A stretch of DNA of 64,000 nucleotides, taken from positions 62,001 through 126,000 of the forward strand of contig NZ_JAYFUM010000016.1 in NCBI RefSeq assembly GCF_034929435.1. The letters are read 5' to 3'. A program made the position numbers and the translations under genes. The first letter of the stretch is position 1, and each line of letters begins with the position of its first letter. This DNA is from Arcicella rigui. Its GTDB lineage: Bacteria; Bacteroidota; Bacteroidia; Cytophagales; Spirosomataceae. The notes under the pieces were generated by a model. The model had not been told where the DNA came from, made no database searches, and saw only the letters and a program-made list of their open reading frames with translations. Positions 17,103 to 26,821 of this stretch are shown piece after piece.

Positions 17103-18305
17103 ATGAAAATTCTACATACTGCCGACTGGCATTTTGGGAAAAAACTCCATAAGTACGACCTTCACGAAGACCATCAAATGTTTTTGGAATGGCTGATTGC
17201 CCTTATCCAAGAACGAAAAATTGACGTTTTATTGATTTCTGGGGATGTTTTCGACCTCGCCAATCCGCCTGCCGAAGCCCGAATTTTGTATTACTGGTTT
17301 TTACGACAAATGATTTTGCAAAAATGTAAAATCATCATCACGGGTGGAAACCACGATTCGGTGTCGATGTTGAATGCTCCCAAAGATATTTTGTCGATGT
17401 TGGATGTAATCGTAGTTGGCGGAGCTACGCCCAATATTGAAGATGAAATCATTGATTTAAAAGACCTCATTATTTGTGCAGTTCCTTACTTGCGTGATGC
17501 AGATTTGCGTCAGGCGGTTGAAGGCGAAACTGCCACAGGTCGTGTTGAAGCCGTTCGAAATGGAATTAAAAATCATTATGACCAATTAGCCAATATTTGT
17601 CAAGAACGTTTCCCGAATACGCCCGTGATTGCGATGGGACATTTGTACGCCAACGGTTCGGTAGCTTCTGAATCTGAACGAGAAATTCAGATTGGAAATT
17701 TGGCGGCTTTTGAAGGAAATGATTTTTCAGAAACCTTCGATTATGTGGCTTTGGGGCATATTCATCGCCCACAAAAAGTAGCTGGCAAAGAAAATATTCG
17801 TTACTCTGGTTCGCCGATTGCCTTGAGTTTTAGTGAAAAAGATGATTTAAAAATTGTCATTGAACTGGAAGTTTCAGCAGGAAAAATTCAAAAAATAGAA
17901 GAAATTCCTGTACCCAAAAATAGGATGTTGAAGAAAATTTCAGGCGATTTCGAGAAAGTAAAAAGTCAACTCAGTAGCTTTCAAAACGAATTGCCGCTGA
18001 AAGCTTTTTTAGAAATTGAAGTAACAGAAGAATTACACAATCCGATTTTGACCAGAGAGTTGAACGATATTATTGCAGTTTTTGAAGATGAAAACGCAAC
18101 CGTTTTGAAACACAGAATTTCATTCAAAAATGAAGTAAGTAGCACCGAAGAACTATTTTTTGAAGGACAAAACATTGATGACATTAACGAAACCGAGATT
18201 TTGAAGCGAAGATTAGAAAAAGAAAACGGACTTTCGGAAGAGCATCAGGCTTTGTTGATGGAGGCTTTTGTGGAATTATTGCAAAAAGTAAAAGAGGAAA
18301 ACTAA
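17103..18305 (+). CDS. sbcD: Exonuclease subunit SbcD (Mre11 homologue)
   Basis: A 400-residue calcineurin-like phosphoesterase. Metal-binding motifs appear in order: HTADWHFGKKL, SGDVFDLANP, GGNHDS, GHLYANG and LGHIHRPQ. With SbcC it forms the nuclease that opens DNA hairpins and trims blocked double-strand ends. The gene is followed after 3 bp by sbcC, the usual operon. The capping and C-terminal domains look complete. Confidence 0.96.
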   Translation: MKILHTADWHFGKKLHKYDLHEDHQMFLEWLIALIQERKIDVLLISGDVFDLANPPAEARILYYWFLRQMILQKCKIIITGGNHDSVSMLNAPKDILSMLDVIVVGGATPNIEDEIIDLKDLIICAVPYLRDADLRQAVEGETATGRVEAVRNGIKNHYDQLANICQERFPNTPVIAMGHLYANGSVASESEREIQIGNLAAFEGNDFSETFDYVALGHIHRPQKVAGKENIRYSGSPIALSFSEKDDLKIVIELEVSAGKIQKIEEIPVPKNRMLKKISGDFEKVKSQLSSFQNELPLKAFLEIEVTEELHNPILTRELNDIIAVFEDENATVLKHRISFKNEVSSTEELFFEGQNIDDINETEILKRRLEKENGLSEEHQALLMEAFVELLQKVKEEN

Positions 18306-18308
18306 GCG

Positions 18309-21300
18309 ATGAAAATCAATAAAATATATTTAAAAAATATCAACTCTTTCAAAGGCGAGCATCGGATTGACTTTACCGAAAATCCGCTGTCGTCGGCGGG
18401 GCTTTTTGCCATTGTTGGCCCCACAGGTGCAGGGAAATCTACCCTTTTGGATGCCATTACTTTGGCATTGTTCAACCGTGTACCCAGATTTGATAAAAAG
18501 ATTTCTAAAGATTTAGTGGGTTCGGGCGGTTCAATTCTTACTCGTGGCGAAAAAGAGTGTGCCGTAGAAGTAGAGTACGTTTGTAAAGCTGGCGTTTTTG
18601 TGTCGAAATGGTGGATAAATGTCAACCGAAATAATAATCTGAACGATTATGGAATGGAGGTTGTCGATAAAACTAAAGAGCAAATTATCACCAATAAAAA
18701 AACAGAAGTACCCGACAAAAACCAAAGTTTGATTGGACTGAATTATGACCAATTTGTGAAATCAATTTTGTTGTCGCAAGGGGAGTTTTCTAAATTTTTG
18801 AAATCTGGAAAAGACGAGCGAGGCAAGCTTTTGGAAGATATTACGGGAATGCAAATTTACCGTTTGCTTGGCAAAAAAGCCTTTGAAATGAACAATGAAA
18901 AAGGCGGAGAATTGAAGCTCAAAAGAAATCAAATGAAAACTACTTCTGAAAAATTGGTCGCTCAGGAAATAGCCGAAATTTGGGAAAAAGATTTAGCCGA
19001 AAAAGAGTTTGCAATTACCAAAGCCAATGAAAATTTAGAAAAGACTTCTGAAAGTATTCGCTTGAAAAATACGCTAAAAAGTATGGCTGAGGAAATTCTT
19101 CAAAAGGAGAAAGACTTTGCCAATACTGCCGCTATTTGGCAAGTATTTGAACAAGAAAAATTACCGATACTTCAACAACATGAATTAGTTGAACCTTTCA
19201 GAGAAAGCATTTTACAAGTAAAAAACGACGAAAAGGAACTTGGAAATCTTCAAAATCGTCTGGAAGTTCAGCAGCAGGATTTAGTAAAAAATCAAGTAGC
19301 TTTCAAGCAAAATCTTGAAGCTATCGCCGACCTTACTCAAGCCAGCGTAAACACTGAAAATGCAAATGAAGTATTACAAACATTTCGGAAAAAAGTAACC
19401 GAATTACTCCGTGAACTCAGCGAGCAAGAAGGTACGCTAAAAGCCAAACAACAGCAAATCAGCGAAACAATTTCATTTTTAAGGATTCCGCAATTAAGTA
19501 CTTTGTCGGTCGGTCAGTTGGCTGAAAACTCTTTAGCAATGATTGAATCAGTTGCCAAAGAGCAGAAAGTACAGATGGAAAAATGGTATGAAATTGCAGG
19601 AATTTCATCGCCAGACGAAGTAGAAGAAAAAGGTTTGCAATTGGAATTTGAGTTAAAATTGTATCATCATCTTAACCAATTAATTGGCGATTATAGCAAC
19701 CTGAAAACACTCTTTAGCGAAGCCGAAAAAGAGGAAAAAACACAACTTGATTTTCAAAATACCACTACTTTAATTCTTGAAAAAAAACAAATTTTATATG
19801 CCGAGCTTGTTCAGAAAATAGAGGCTTTAGAAGTAGAAAAAGAACGTTTGGGGAAATCCTACAATTTTGAAAAAGACCGAGCCAAACTTTTGAAAAAAGA
19901 TGAAGCTTGTCCGCTTTGTGGTTCTTTAGAGCATCCATTTTTGAGTCATTATGCCAATAATTATGTAGAAATCGACCAAGATTTGAAAGCTCAAAAAGCC
20001 GAAGAAAAAGTATTGAATAATGAAGTAAATACTTTGAAAACGCAAATTGCGTCTGCCCATCAAATAGAACTAAAAGAACAAAAGCGAAAGCAAGAAATCC
20101 AGCAAAAGCTTGATGCTAAACAAGTAGAAATTACAGAAATTAAGCAAAATCTTCATTTAGAAAAAGTAGGCAACAGAGCTTGGGTTCAGGAGCAAATCAA
20201 GCTGAAAGAACAGCAAACTAATGCCTTGAATTTGCTTGAAAAATCAGTAAAAGTACTGGAGAATTTAAGGGCTTTGCACAGAAATGTGAAGGAAACGAAG
20301 GCTTTTCAGGAGCAAAAAAATATACTTATTGATACAATTAAAGGCTTATATGCTGGTAAAAATATCAATAATGATTGTGATAAACTACAACAACAGTTCT
20401 CGCAAACACAAACAAAAATCATTACAATTCAGCAAACAATTCAGCAACTTTATGCTGAAATACAAGCCAAGCAAGCCACATTAAAAGTATTACAAAATGA
20501 ACTATTGCATGGGCTTCAAACCTTGGGTTTTGTGTCGGTAGAAGATGCCCAAAAACATTTACTTTCTACTGAACAAAGTAAAAACTTGCGTGATGAACAG
20601 GAAAAACTCAGAACGAAAATCAATATTCTGACGAGCGAATTGAAGAATAAAAAAGTAGAATTTGAGCAAAAAGAAAATGAGGATAATCGGGAAGTAAGTC
20701 TTGAAGAATTACAGATACTTCGCCAAACTTTACAAGAACAAAAAGTTGCCGTAGAAAAAGAAGTAGTGGATTTGCGGGTAAAAATTCAAGCCCAGAACTC
20801 CGTTCGGCAAGAAGTAAAGGCTTTAGAAGAAGAAATTGCCTTCTTGGAAAAATCTAATTTGAAGTGGGAATTATTAAACCGATATATTGGAGATGCAGAA
20901 GGGAAAAAATTTAGTACATTTGCACAGGGACTAACCTTAGCGAGATTGATTGCTTTGTCGAACAGAAGATTGGCAGAACTTTCAGACCGCTACTTGTTAG
21001 ATAAACCTTCTGAGCTTGAAGACGATGAATTGATGGTAATAGACCAGTACATGGGCAACGAGCGTCGTTCGGTAAAAACACTTTCGGGCGGTGAGACTTT
21101 TATGGTGAGTTTGTCGCTGGCATTGGCTTTATCGGACTTGGCTTCAAAGAATGTAAAATTAGAAAGTTTGTTTATCGACGAAGGTTTTGGAACACTCGAC
21201 CCCGAAACACTTGATTTGGCTTTGGGTACTTTAGAAAAGCTACAACAAGAGGGACAAAAAAACATTGGTATCATTTCTCACGTTGAGTCAATAAAGGAAA

Positions 21301-21365
21301 GAATTTCAACCCAAATTCGTTTAGAAAGAAATAACAGAGGTTTTAGCAAGATTGAAGTTTTTTAG
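18309..21365 (+). CDS. sbcC: Exonuclease subunit SbcC (Rad50 homologue)
   Basis: A 1018-residue SMC-like ATPase. The N-terminal Walker A is GPTGAGKSTLL (about residue 37). Two long coiled coils flank a zinc hook DEACPLCGSLEH (Cys near residue 534). The C-terminal ABC signature is TLSGGETFMVSLSLA and Walker B is LFIDEGFGTLD. It drives DNA tethering and ATP-dependent access of SbcD to DNA ends. It ends at 21365 without a clear terminator. Confidence 0.96.
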   Translation: MKINKIYLKNINSFKGEHRIDFTENPLSSAGLFAIVGPTGAGKSTLLDAITLALFNRVPRFDKKISKDLVGSGGSILTRGEKECAVEVEYVCKAGVFVSKWWINVNRNNNLNDYGMEVVDKTKEQIITNKKTEVPDKNQSLIGLNYDQFVKSILLSQGEFSKFLKSGKDERGKLLEDITGMQIYRLLGKKAFEMNNEKGGELKLKRNQMKTTSEKLVAQEIAEIWEKDLAEKEFAITKANENLEKTSESIRLKNTLKSMAEEILQKEKDFANTAAIWQVFEQEKLPILQQHELVEPFRESILQVKNDEKELGNLQNRLEVQQQDLVKNQVAFKQNLEAIADLTQASVNTENANEVLQTFRKKVTELLRELSEQEGTLKAKQQQISETISFLRIPQLSTLSVGQLAENSLAMIESVAKEQKVQMEKWYEIAGISSPDEVEEKGLQLEFELKLYHHLNQLIGDYSNLKTLFSEAEKEEKTQLDFQNTTTLILEKKQILYAELVQKIEALEVEKERLGKSYNFEKDRAKLLKKDEACPLCGSLEHPFLSHYANNYVEIDQDLKAQKAEEKVLNNEVNTLKTQIASAHQIELKEQKRKQEIQQKLDAKQVEITEIKQNLHLEKVGNRAWVQEQIKLKEQQTNALNLLEKSVKVLENLRALHRNVKETKAFQEQKNILIDTIKGLYAGKNINNDCDKLQQQFSQTQTKIITIQQTIQQLYAEIQAKQATLKVLQNELLHGLQTLGFVSVEDAQKHLLSTEQSKNLRDEQEKLRTKINILTSELKNKKVEFEQKENEDNREVSLEELQILRQTLQEQKVAVEKEVVDLRVKIQAQNSVRQEVKALEEEIAFLEKSNLKWELLNRYIGDAEGKKFSTFAQGLTLARLIALSNRRLAELSDRYLLDKPSELEDDELMVIDQYMGNERRSVKTLSGGETFMVSLSLALALSDLASKNVKLESLFIDEGFGTLDPETLDLALGTLEKLQQEGQKNIGIISHVESIKERISTQIRLERNNRGFSKIEVF

Positions 21366-21386
21366 CAATAAACTATCTGTTGAAGT

Positions 21387-21415
21387 ATTATGCTTTAAGC
21401 CGTAGGCATTAGGCA
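21387..21415. repeat. Partial copy of the GCTTTAAGCC intergenic repeat
   Basis: tgctttaagccgtaggcatt followed by aggcaaaat matches the end of the larger repeat copies at 61111-61187 and 62623-62714. It lies between sbcC and the glycosyltransferase operon. Confidence 0.5.
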
Positions 21416-21493
21416 AAATAGCTTAAATTAATCACTTAACTATTGATAATAAAATACTTATAATCATAGTAGCCAATTGCTACTTAAAACCCA

Positions 21494-22456
21494 ATGAAAC
21501 ATATACTTTTTATTTCACCTACAACGGCAGCGAATATTCATAAAGTCATTTTAGATGAATTGAATGTATATCAAGACAGTATTCGAACTTCATTTTTATC
21601 AAATGTTTCACCGAGGTACAGATATAAAAATAAAGCACAGCAGTTTTTGAATTTACTTTCAAAAGTATTTTTAGGAAGAAATATCAAGAAAATATATCAT
21701 CAAAAAGTAATGCAAAAAAGGTTTGAAAGACTGGAAGAGCATTATGATTTGATATTTGTGATTCGTCCAGATTTATTGACGAATCAAGAATTGGCTACTT
21801 TGAAAGCTAAAACCACAAAATTCGTTGCTTATTACTGGGATACGATTGCTTTTTACCCAAGAAAAAAAGAAATAATGCCTTATTTCGATAAAATCTACTC
21901 TTTTGACCTTGAAGATTGCAAAACCTATCAACTCGAATTACTCACCAATTTTTATTTTTTTGAACCCGAGCCAGTGGCGATTGATAAAACGGTATTTTGT
22001 ATTTCGCATCTTGAAAAGAAGCGTTTTGCCATGTTCAATCTTATGGGAAAATACTTGGAAGAAAAGCAAATTACGTATCGTTTTCTGACAAGGCAATCTA
22101 AAGAAAAACTAAAAAGTCCTTATATCGAGTACTTAAAAGCGTCGATTCCGTATCAGGAAATGTTGAAATTATTGAACCATTATGAGGTGATTTTGGATAT
22201 TGCCAAACCGCAACAAAATGGGCTTTCGTTAAGAATTTTTGAAAGTTTGGGCATGAATAAGAAAATTATCACCAATAATCAGTCGGTGAAAGCTTACGAT
22301 TTTTATCATCCAAGCAATATTTTGGTCATAGATTTTAATGATTTAGCTATTCCAGAAGCGTTTTTCAAATTGCCTTATCAGCCTATCGACGAAGCCATCA
22401 AAAAGCAGTATCATTTAAAAACCTTTGTTAAAAAAGTATTGAGCAATCTCAACTAA
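21494..22456 (+). CDS. Glycosyltransferase-like protein (GT-B type)
   Basis: A 320-residue cytoplasmic protein and the first of four tightly packed glycosyltransferase-type genes. The C-terminal segment QNGLSLRIFESLGMNKKIIT followed by a YHPSNILVIDF stretch resembles the nucleotide-sugar binding half of GT-B enzymes. The N-terminal half (ILFISPTTAANIHKVILDEL, YWDTIAFYP) resembles the acceptor half of CgeB-like proteins. Family assignment is tentative; donor and acceptor unknown. The next gene starts 2 bp after its stop. Confidence 0.7.
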   Translation: MKHILFISPTTAANIHKVILDELNVYQDSIRTSFLSNVSPRYRYKNKAQQFLNLLSKVFLGRNIKKIYHQKVMQKRFERLEEHYDLIFVIRPDLLTNQELATLKAKTTKFVAYYWDTIAFYPRKKEIMPYFDKIYSFDLEDCKTYQLELLTNFYFFEPEPVAIDKTVFCISHLEKKRFAMFNLMGKYLEEKQITYRFLTRQSKEKLKSPYIEYLKASIPYQEMLKLLNHYEVILDIAKPQQNGLSLRIFESLGMNKKIITNNQSVKAYDFYHPSNILVIDFNDLAIPEAFFKLPYQPIDEAIKKQYHLKTFVKKVLSNLN

Positions 22457-22458
22457 CT

Positions 22459-23328
22459 ATGAATATTTTATACTTGGTCTTCGGAGAAGAACAGCGAAAC
22501 CATACGCAGGCTTACTTTTCTATTTGTTCATTTCTTGGACAAATGAATGAATCAGACAGAATTTATATCCTGACTGATGCCCCAAAGTATTATCAGCGTG
22601 TGGCAGAACGAGTAAATATTGTGGAAGTAAGCAAAGGACTTCTGGAAGAATGGGAGGGCGTGCATCGGTTTTTCTGGCGAGTAAAAATTAAAGCAATTGA
22701 ATATATATGTACGATTCATCCCAACGAAGATGTACTTTATTTGGATACGGATACTTTTTTGTATGCTGATATTCACAAACTAAAAGCAGATTTAAAACAG
22801 CCTTTGATGCACCTGAACGAAGGAAAACTTTCTTTGCTAAGAAGTAAAACCGAAAGAATGATGTGGAAACAGGTAGGAAAAAAATCATTCGGTGGCGTAG
22901 TAATTCAGCCAGACCATTGTATGTGGAATGCTGGGGTTGTAGCTTTGCCAGCACTAAAAGGTATGAATATCGTAAAAATGGCTTTGGCAATTTGCGATAA
23001 TATGCTTTTGGCAAAAGTAAGTAGAAGATTGATAGAGCAATTTGCTTTGTCGGTAGCGATGGCTGAATTCGGAGATTTAAAACCTGCGAGCGAAAGTATT
23101 GGACATTATTGGGCTAATAAAGTAGAATGGAATGAAGTAATACAACGTTTTTTGGCAGATTCTTTTCTGGGTTCACGAACCTTAGAACAAGACATTGCCA
23201 TCGTAAAACAGTGGGATTTTGCTAAAACGCCCGTGCAGAAAAGAGTACCGAATACGCAAACTCGCCTTAAAAAATTAATAGAAAAATTGTTTCCTGCTGA
23301 AAATATTCAGCACGTGAAAACTCGATAA
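22459..23328 (+). CDS. Glycosyltransferase, nucleotide-diphospho-sugar transferase fold
   Basis: A 289-residue GT-A type protein with a metal-binding DxD in VLYLDTDTFLYADI (about residues 93-106). Both this and the later MWNAGVVALP segment are typical of GT8-like or uncharacterised sugar transferases. No signal peptide or membrane helix. It lies 2 bp after the first transferase gene and 9 bp before the next. It probably adds one sugar in a surface polysaccharide or glycoprotein glycan; the linkage cannot be read from the sequence. Confidence 0.75.
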   Translation: MNILYLVFGEEQRNHTQAYFSICSFLGQMNESDRIYILTDAPKYYQRVAERVNIVEVSKGLLEEWEGVHRFFWRVKIKAIEYICTIHPNEDVLYLDTDTFLYADIHKLKADLKQPLMHLNEGKLSLLRSKTERMMWKQVGKKSFGGVVIQPDHCMWNAGVVALPALKGMNIVKMALAICDNMLLAKVSRRLIEQFALSVAMAEFGDLKPASESIGHYWANKVEWNEVIQRFLADSFLGSRTLEQDIAIVKQWDFAKTPVQKRVPNTQTRLKKLIEKLFPAENIQHVKTR

Positions 23329-23337
23329 AGATTGTAC

Positions 23338-24315
23338 ATGAATATACTTATTCAACATAATGCCTTATTGCCTGTTAGTCAGTACGGAGGAACAGAACGG
23401 GTAGTTTGGTGGTTGGGTAAACAATTACATCAACTGGGGCATCAGGTTACTTTTTTGGTGAAAGAAGGCTCTACTTGTCCTTTTGCGAGAGTATTACCCT
23501 ACAACGAGCAAAAAAGTGTAGATGAGCAAGTGCCAGATGACATCGACCTCGTTCACCTAAATTCTACTTATGAAGCCACCCAAAAACCACAAGTAGTAAC
23601 CGTTCATGGCAACCCACATGAATCTGAAAAGTTAGCAATAAATTCCATTTTTGTTTCTCAAAATCATGCTGAACGTTATGGAGCTAAAGCCTTCGTTCAT
23701 AATGGTTTAGACTTCGATGATTACGGAAAACCAGATTTGAATCTTCCTCGAAAACATTTACACTTTTTAGCAAAAGCCGCTTGGCGAGTAAAAAATGTAA
23801 AAGGAGCAATTGAAATTTCGAGGAGAAGCCACCATAAATTAATTGTGATGGGCGGTACTCGTTTGAATCTAAAAATGGGTTTTCGTTTTACACCCGATTT
23901 ACACGTAAAGTTTTACGGAATGGTCGGTGGTGAACAGAAATTATCTTTATTAAATCAATCCAAAGCCTTATTATTTCCTGTACTCTGGCACGAGCCTTTC
24001 GGAATAGCCATTACCGAAAGTTTGTACATGGGAGCTGCCGTTTTCGGTACGCCTTATGGTTCTTTGCCCGAATTAGTGACGGATGAAGTAGGTTTTTTAT
24101 CCAATCATAAATCAGAATTGGTGGAACAACTTTTGAATGTTGACCATTTTTCGCCAAAACGTTGTCACGAGTATGCTCAAGATGTATTTTCAGCCAGAGC
24201 GATGGCTGAAAAATATATTGGCTATTACGAAAGCGTTTTGGCAGGAAACCCTCTCAATTCTCAACCGCCAAAAGCTTTAGAAAATTATCCAAAGTTTTTG
24301 CCTTTTTCAGAATAA
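23338..24315 (+). CDS. Glycosyltransferase family 4
   Basis: A 325-residue GT-B enzyme. I start at ATG 23338; a TTG two codons earlier is also possible. The N-terminus has the GGTERVVWWLGKQLHQLGH acceptor loop, and the C-terminal donor site has LWHEPFGIAITESLYMGAAV with the E-x7-E motif. It retains the anomeric configuration (family knowledge). Neighbours on both sides are transferases, so it belongs to a glycan assembly operon. Confidence 0.88.
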   Translation: MNILIQHNALLPVSQYGGTERVVWWLGKQLHQLGHQVTFLVKEGSTCPFARVLPYNEQKSVDEQVPDDIDLVHLNSTYEATQKPQVVTVHGNPHESEKLAINSIFVSQNHAERYGAKAFVHNGLDFDDYGKPDLNLPRKHLHFLAKAAWRVKNVKGAIEISRRSHHKLIVMGGTRLNLKMGFRFTPDLHVKFYGMVGGEQKLSLLNQSKALLFPVLWHEPFGIAITESLYMGAAVFGTPYGSLPELVTDEVGFLSNHKSELVEQLLNVDHFSPKRCHEYAQDVFSARAMAEKYIGYYESVLAGNPLNSQPPKALENYPKFLPFSE

Positions 24316-24318
24316 AGC

Positions 24319-25191
24319 ATGAAAATAGCTGGATTTACTTTTGTTAGAAACGCCATTAAATTTGATTACCCCATCGTCGAAGCCATTACTTCTATTTTAC
24401 CAATATGCGATGAAATGGTAGTAGCCGTGGGAAATTCAGACGACGGCACTTTGGCTTTAATTCAAAGTATTGGTTCACCGAAAATAAAAATCATCGAAAC
24501 CGTATGGGATGATTCGCTTCGTAAAGGCGGACAAGTACTTGCCGTAGAAACAGACAAAGCTTTAGCCGCCGTTTCGTCCGATGCCGATTGGTGTTTTTAT
24601 ATTCAAGGCGATGAAGTGGTGCATGAGCAATACTTGCCCGTTATCAAAAAAGCCATGCAGGAAAATTTTGATAAACCCTCAGTAGAAGGCTTGTTGTTTC
24701 ATTATACTCATTTTTATGGTTCGTATCAGTACGTTGGCAATGCACATCGTTGGTATCGCCGAGAAATCCGAGTGATTAGAAATACAGGAAAAGTACGTTC
24801 GTACAAAGATGCACAAGGTTTCAGAACAATTGATAATCAGAAATTGAAAGTAAAATTGATAGATGCCTATATTTATCATTATGGTTGGGTAAAGCCACCA
24901 GAAATTCAACGTGAAAAAATGAAAAGTTCGATTAATTTTTGGGGTGAAGGCAAAGATGTTGATAAAATAAAAGAAGTACTTGAAAATTTTGATTACTCAG
25001 AAATAGATTCACTTACGCTTTTTCATGGAACACATCCTGCCGTAATGCAAGCCAGAATTGATAGTGTAAATTGGATGTTTGATTATGACATCAGAGAAAA
25101 AAAATTAAGCTTCAAGAATCAAGTAAAAATGGCTATCGAAAACCTAACAGGTTATAGAATTGGCGAATATCGGAATTATAGATTATTGTAA
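24319..25191 (+). CDS. Glycosyltransferase family 2
   Basis: A 290-residue GT-A protein. GFTFVRNAIKFDYPIVEAI and EMVVAVGNSDDGT form the nucleotide-binding start, and CFYIQGDEVVHE gives the metal-binding acidic motif. No membrane helices, so it acts on the cytoplasmic face. Last gene of the four-gene operon, 3 bp after the previous one, ending at a strong terminator. Confidence 0.85.
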   Translation: MKIAGFTFVRNAIKFDYPIVEAITSILPICDEMVVAVGNSDDGTLALIQSIGSPKIKIIETVWDDSLRKGGQVLAVETDKALAAVSSDADWCFYIQGDEVVHEQYLPVIKKAMQENFDKPSVEGLLFHYTHFYGSYQYVGNAHRWYRREIRVIRNTGKVRSYKDAQGFRTIDNQKLKVKLIDAYIYHYGWVKPPEIQREKMKSSINFWGEGKDVDKIKEVLENFDYSEIDSLTLFHGTHPAVMQARIDSVNWMFDYDIREKKLSFKNQVKMAIENLTGYRIGEYRNYRLL

Positions 25192-25192
25192 T

Positions 25193-25237
25193 CATCAAAA
25201 AGCCCTCAAACACAAATTGTTCGAGGGCTTTTTGATG
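25193..25237. terminator. Bidirectional terminator, glycosyltransferase operon / nrdB
   Basis: A perfect 15-bp inverted repeat (25193-25207 with 25223-25237, core AAAAAGCCCTC / GAGGGCTTTTT) between convergent genes. Confidence 0.92.
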
Positions 25238-25260
25238 GTTAAAATATATTTGATTTGCTA

Positions 25261-26244
25261 TTAAAAATCTTCATCTAAAGAGAACGACATAGATTCTTTC
25301 TCAGACATTACACCAGATTTTTGGTACTCTGCTACTCTTTTCTCGAAGAAGTTTGTTTTTCCTTGTAATGAAATCATTTCCATGAAATCAAATGGATTGG
25401 TAGCATTGTATTGTTTTTGTAAACCTAAAGCTACCAAAAGACGGTCTGCCACAAATTCGATGTACTGGCACATCAATTCTGCATTCATTCCGATTAATGA
25501 AACTGGTAGAGCATCGGTTACGAATTCTTTTTCGATAGCCACGGCATCCATAATAATTTTATATACAGAAGCAGGAGCTAATGGGTATTTGATGTGGTCG
25601 GTATAAAGTAAACAAGCAAAGTCGCAGTGTAAACCTTCGTCTCTTGAAATCAATTCATTCGAGAACGATAAGCCCGGCATCAAACCACGTTTTTTCAACC
25701 AGAAAATAGAACAGAAAGAACCAGAGAAGAAAATACCTTCTACGGCTGCGAAGGCAATCAAACGCTCTGCAAAATTTCCTTCATTAATCCAGCGTAAAGC
25801 CCAGTCGGCTTTCTTTTTTACGCAAGGTATGGTATCTACCGCACGCAACATTTTATCTTTTTCTACTGGATTTTTGATATAAGTATCAATCAACAAAGAG
25901 TAGGTTTCAGAGTGGATATTTTCCATCATTACCTGAAATCCATAGAAGCATTTTGCTTCTGCGTACTGTACTTCCGAAAGGAAATTTACAGCAAGGTTTT
26001 CGTTCACGATACCGTCTGAAGCAGCAAAAAATGCCAAAACGTGTGAGATAAAGTGTCTTTCTCCGTCGTTTAGGCGGTTTTCCCAGTCTGCTAAATCTTG
26101 TTGAAGGTCAATCTCTTCAGCAGTCCAAAAAGAGGCTTCCGCCTTTTTATAGAATTGCCAAATATCGTTTTGCTTGATTGGAAACAATACGAAGCGGTTT
26201 GGATCTTCGATTAAAAGCGGCTCTAATTGTTCAATTTGTGTCAT
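25261..26244 (-). CDS. nrdB: Ribonucleoside-diphosphate reductase beta subunit (class I)
   Basis: A 327-residue diiron protein. It carries signatures close to eukaryotic R2: SEVQYAEAKCFYGFQ with the radical Tyr region, then ENIHSETYSLLID, CVKKKADWALRWI, KKRGLMPGLSFSNELISR and DEGLHCDFACLL. It supplies the radical that lets NrdA reduce ribonucleotides to deoxyribonucleotides. The C-terminus MSFSLDEDF would be the NrdA docking tail. nrdA is not adjacent, which is less usual. Confidence 0.96.
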   Translation of the reverse strand: MTQIEQLEPLLIEDPNRFVLFPIKQNDIWQFYKKAEASFWTAEEIDLQQDLADWENRLNDGERHFISHVLAFFAASDGIVNENLAVNFLSEVQYAEAKCFYGFQVMMENIHSETYSLLIDTYIKNPVEKDKMLRAVDTIPCVKKKADWALRWINEGNFAERLIAFAAVEGIFFSGSFCSIFWLKKRGLMPGLSFSNELISRDEGLHCDFACLLYTDHIKYPLAPASVYKIIMDAVAIEKEFVTDALPVSLIGMNAELMCQYIEFVADRLLVALGLQKQYNATNPFDFMEMISLQGKTNFFEKRVAEYQKSGVMSEKESMSFSLDEDF

Positions 26245-26821
26245 GGTTCTTAAAGGAAATTTTATTCAGATTTAAATTCCGAGTGATTCTTTTTTATGTT
26301 GAAAACGTTATGCTAATGTTGTTTTACAAGAACGGTTTTTGAAAAATAATTTAACCGAAAGTGTTTTTTGAATACCCAAATCGCTATCAGATTTGTTATC
26401 AATGGGTTAAAAACTTTTATTAATCTTTCGTTAATTTTAAAGGAAAACCTCAAGGCTACATACTCAACGTCACTATTCTTACAAACATCAAAAGTAGTGA
26501 TGAAGTTATATTTTTGAGCAAAAAAATCTGATGTTTTTGATAAAACCTTTTTTTCCGAGACAAGCGAAAGATTGAGCAAAAGTTAAATGCAAGAGCATTT
26601 ATTTAGGAGGATTTTTGGTAGATAAAATATTTATAAACCAAAAGCTGAAATGCTTACTTCATTGAAGTATCTTGTTCAAATTTAGAAAGGTTTTGTCTGA
26701 ATAGCTAAGAAAATACCTTGAATTTTTTATTATTTATGCTGAGTGAAGCATAAAAAAAGAATAATGGTACTTTCTGAATATTTCTTTTACTTACTGTTTA
26801 ATACTTTAATCTGTTGATGCA
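26245..26821. other. Divergent intergenic region nrdB / SDR
   Basis: A 577-bp AT-rich gap between divergently transcribed genes. An 88-residue minus-strand frame at 26313-26579 looks spurious (no family features, poor codon pattern). I see no certain NrdR box or promoter; a loose TTTTG / TACCTTGA pair near 26692-26720 could serve the SDR gene. Confidence 0.5.

Noticed and set aside
26313..26579. 88-residue minus frame upstream of nrdB.
   Set aside because: No recognisable features; probably chance in AT-rich DNA.
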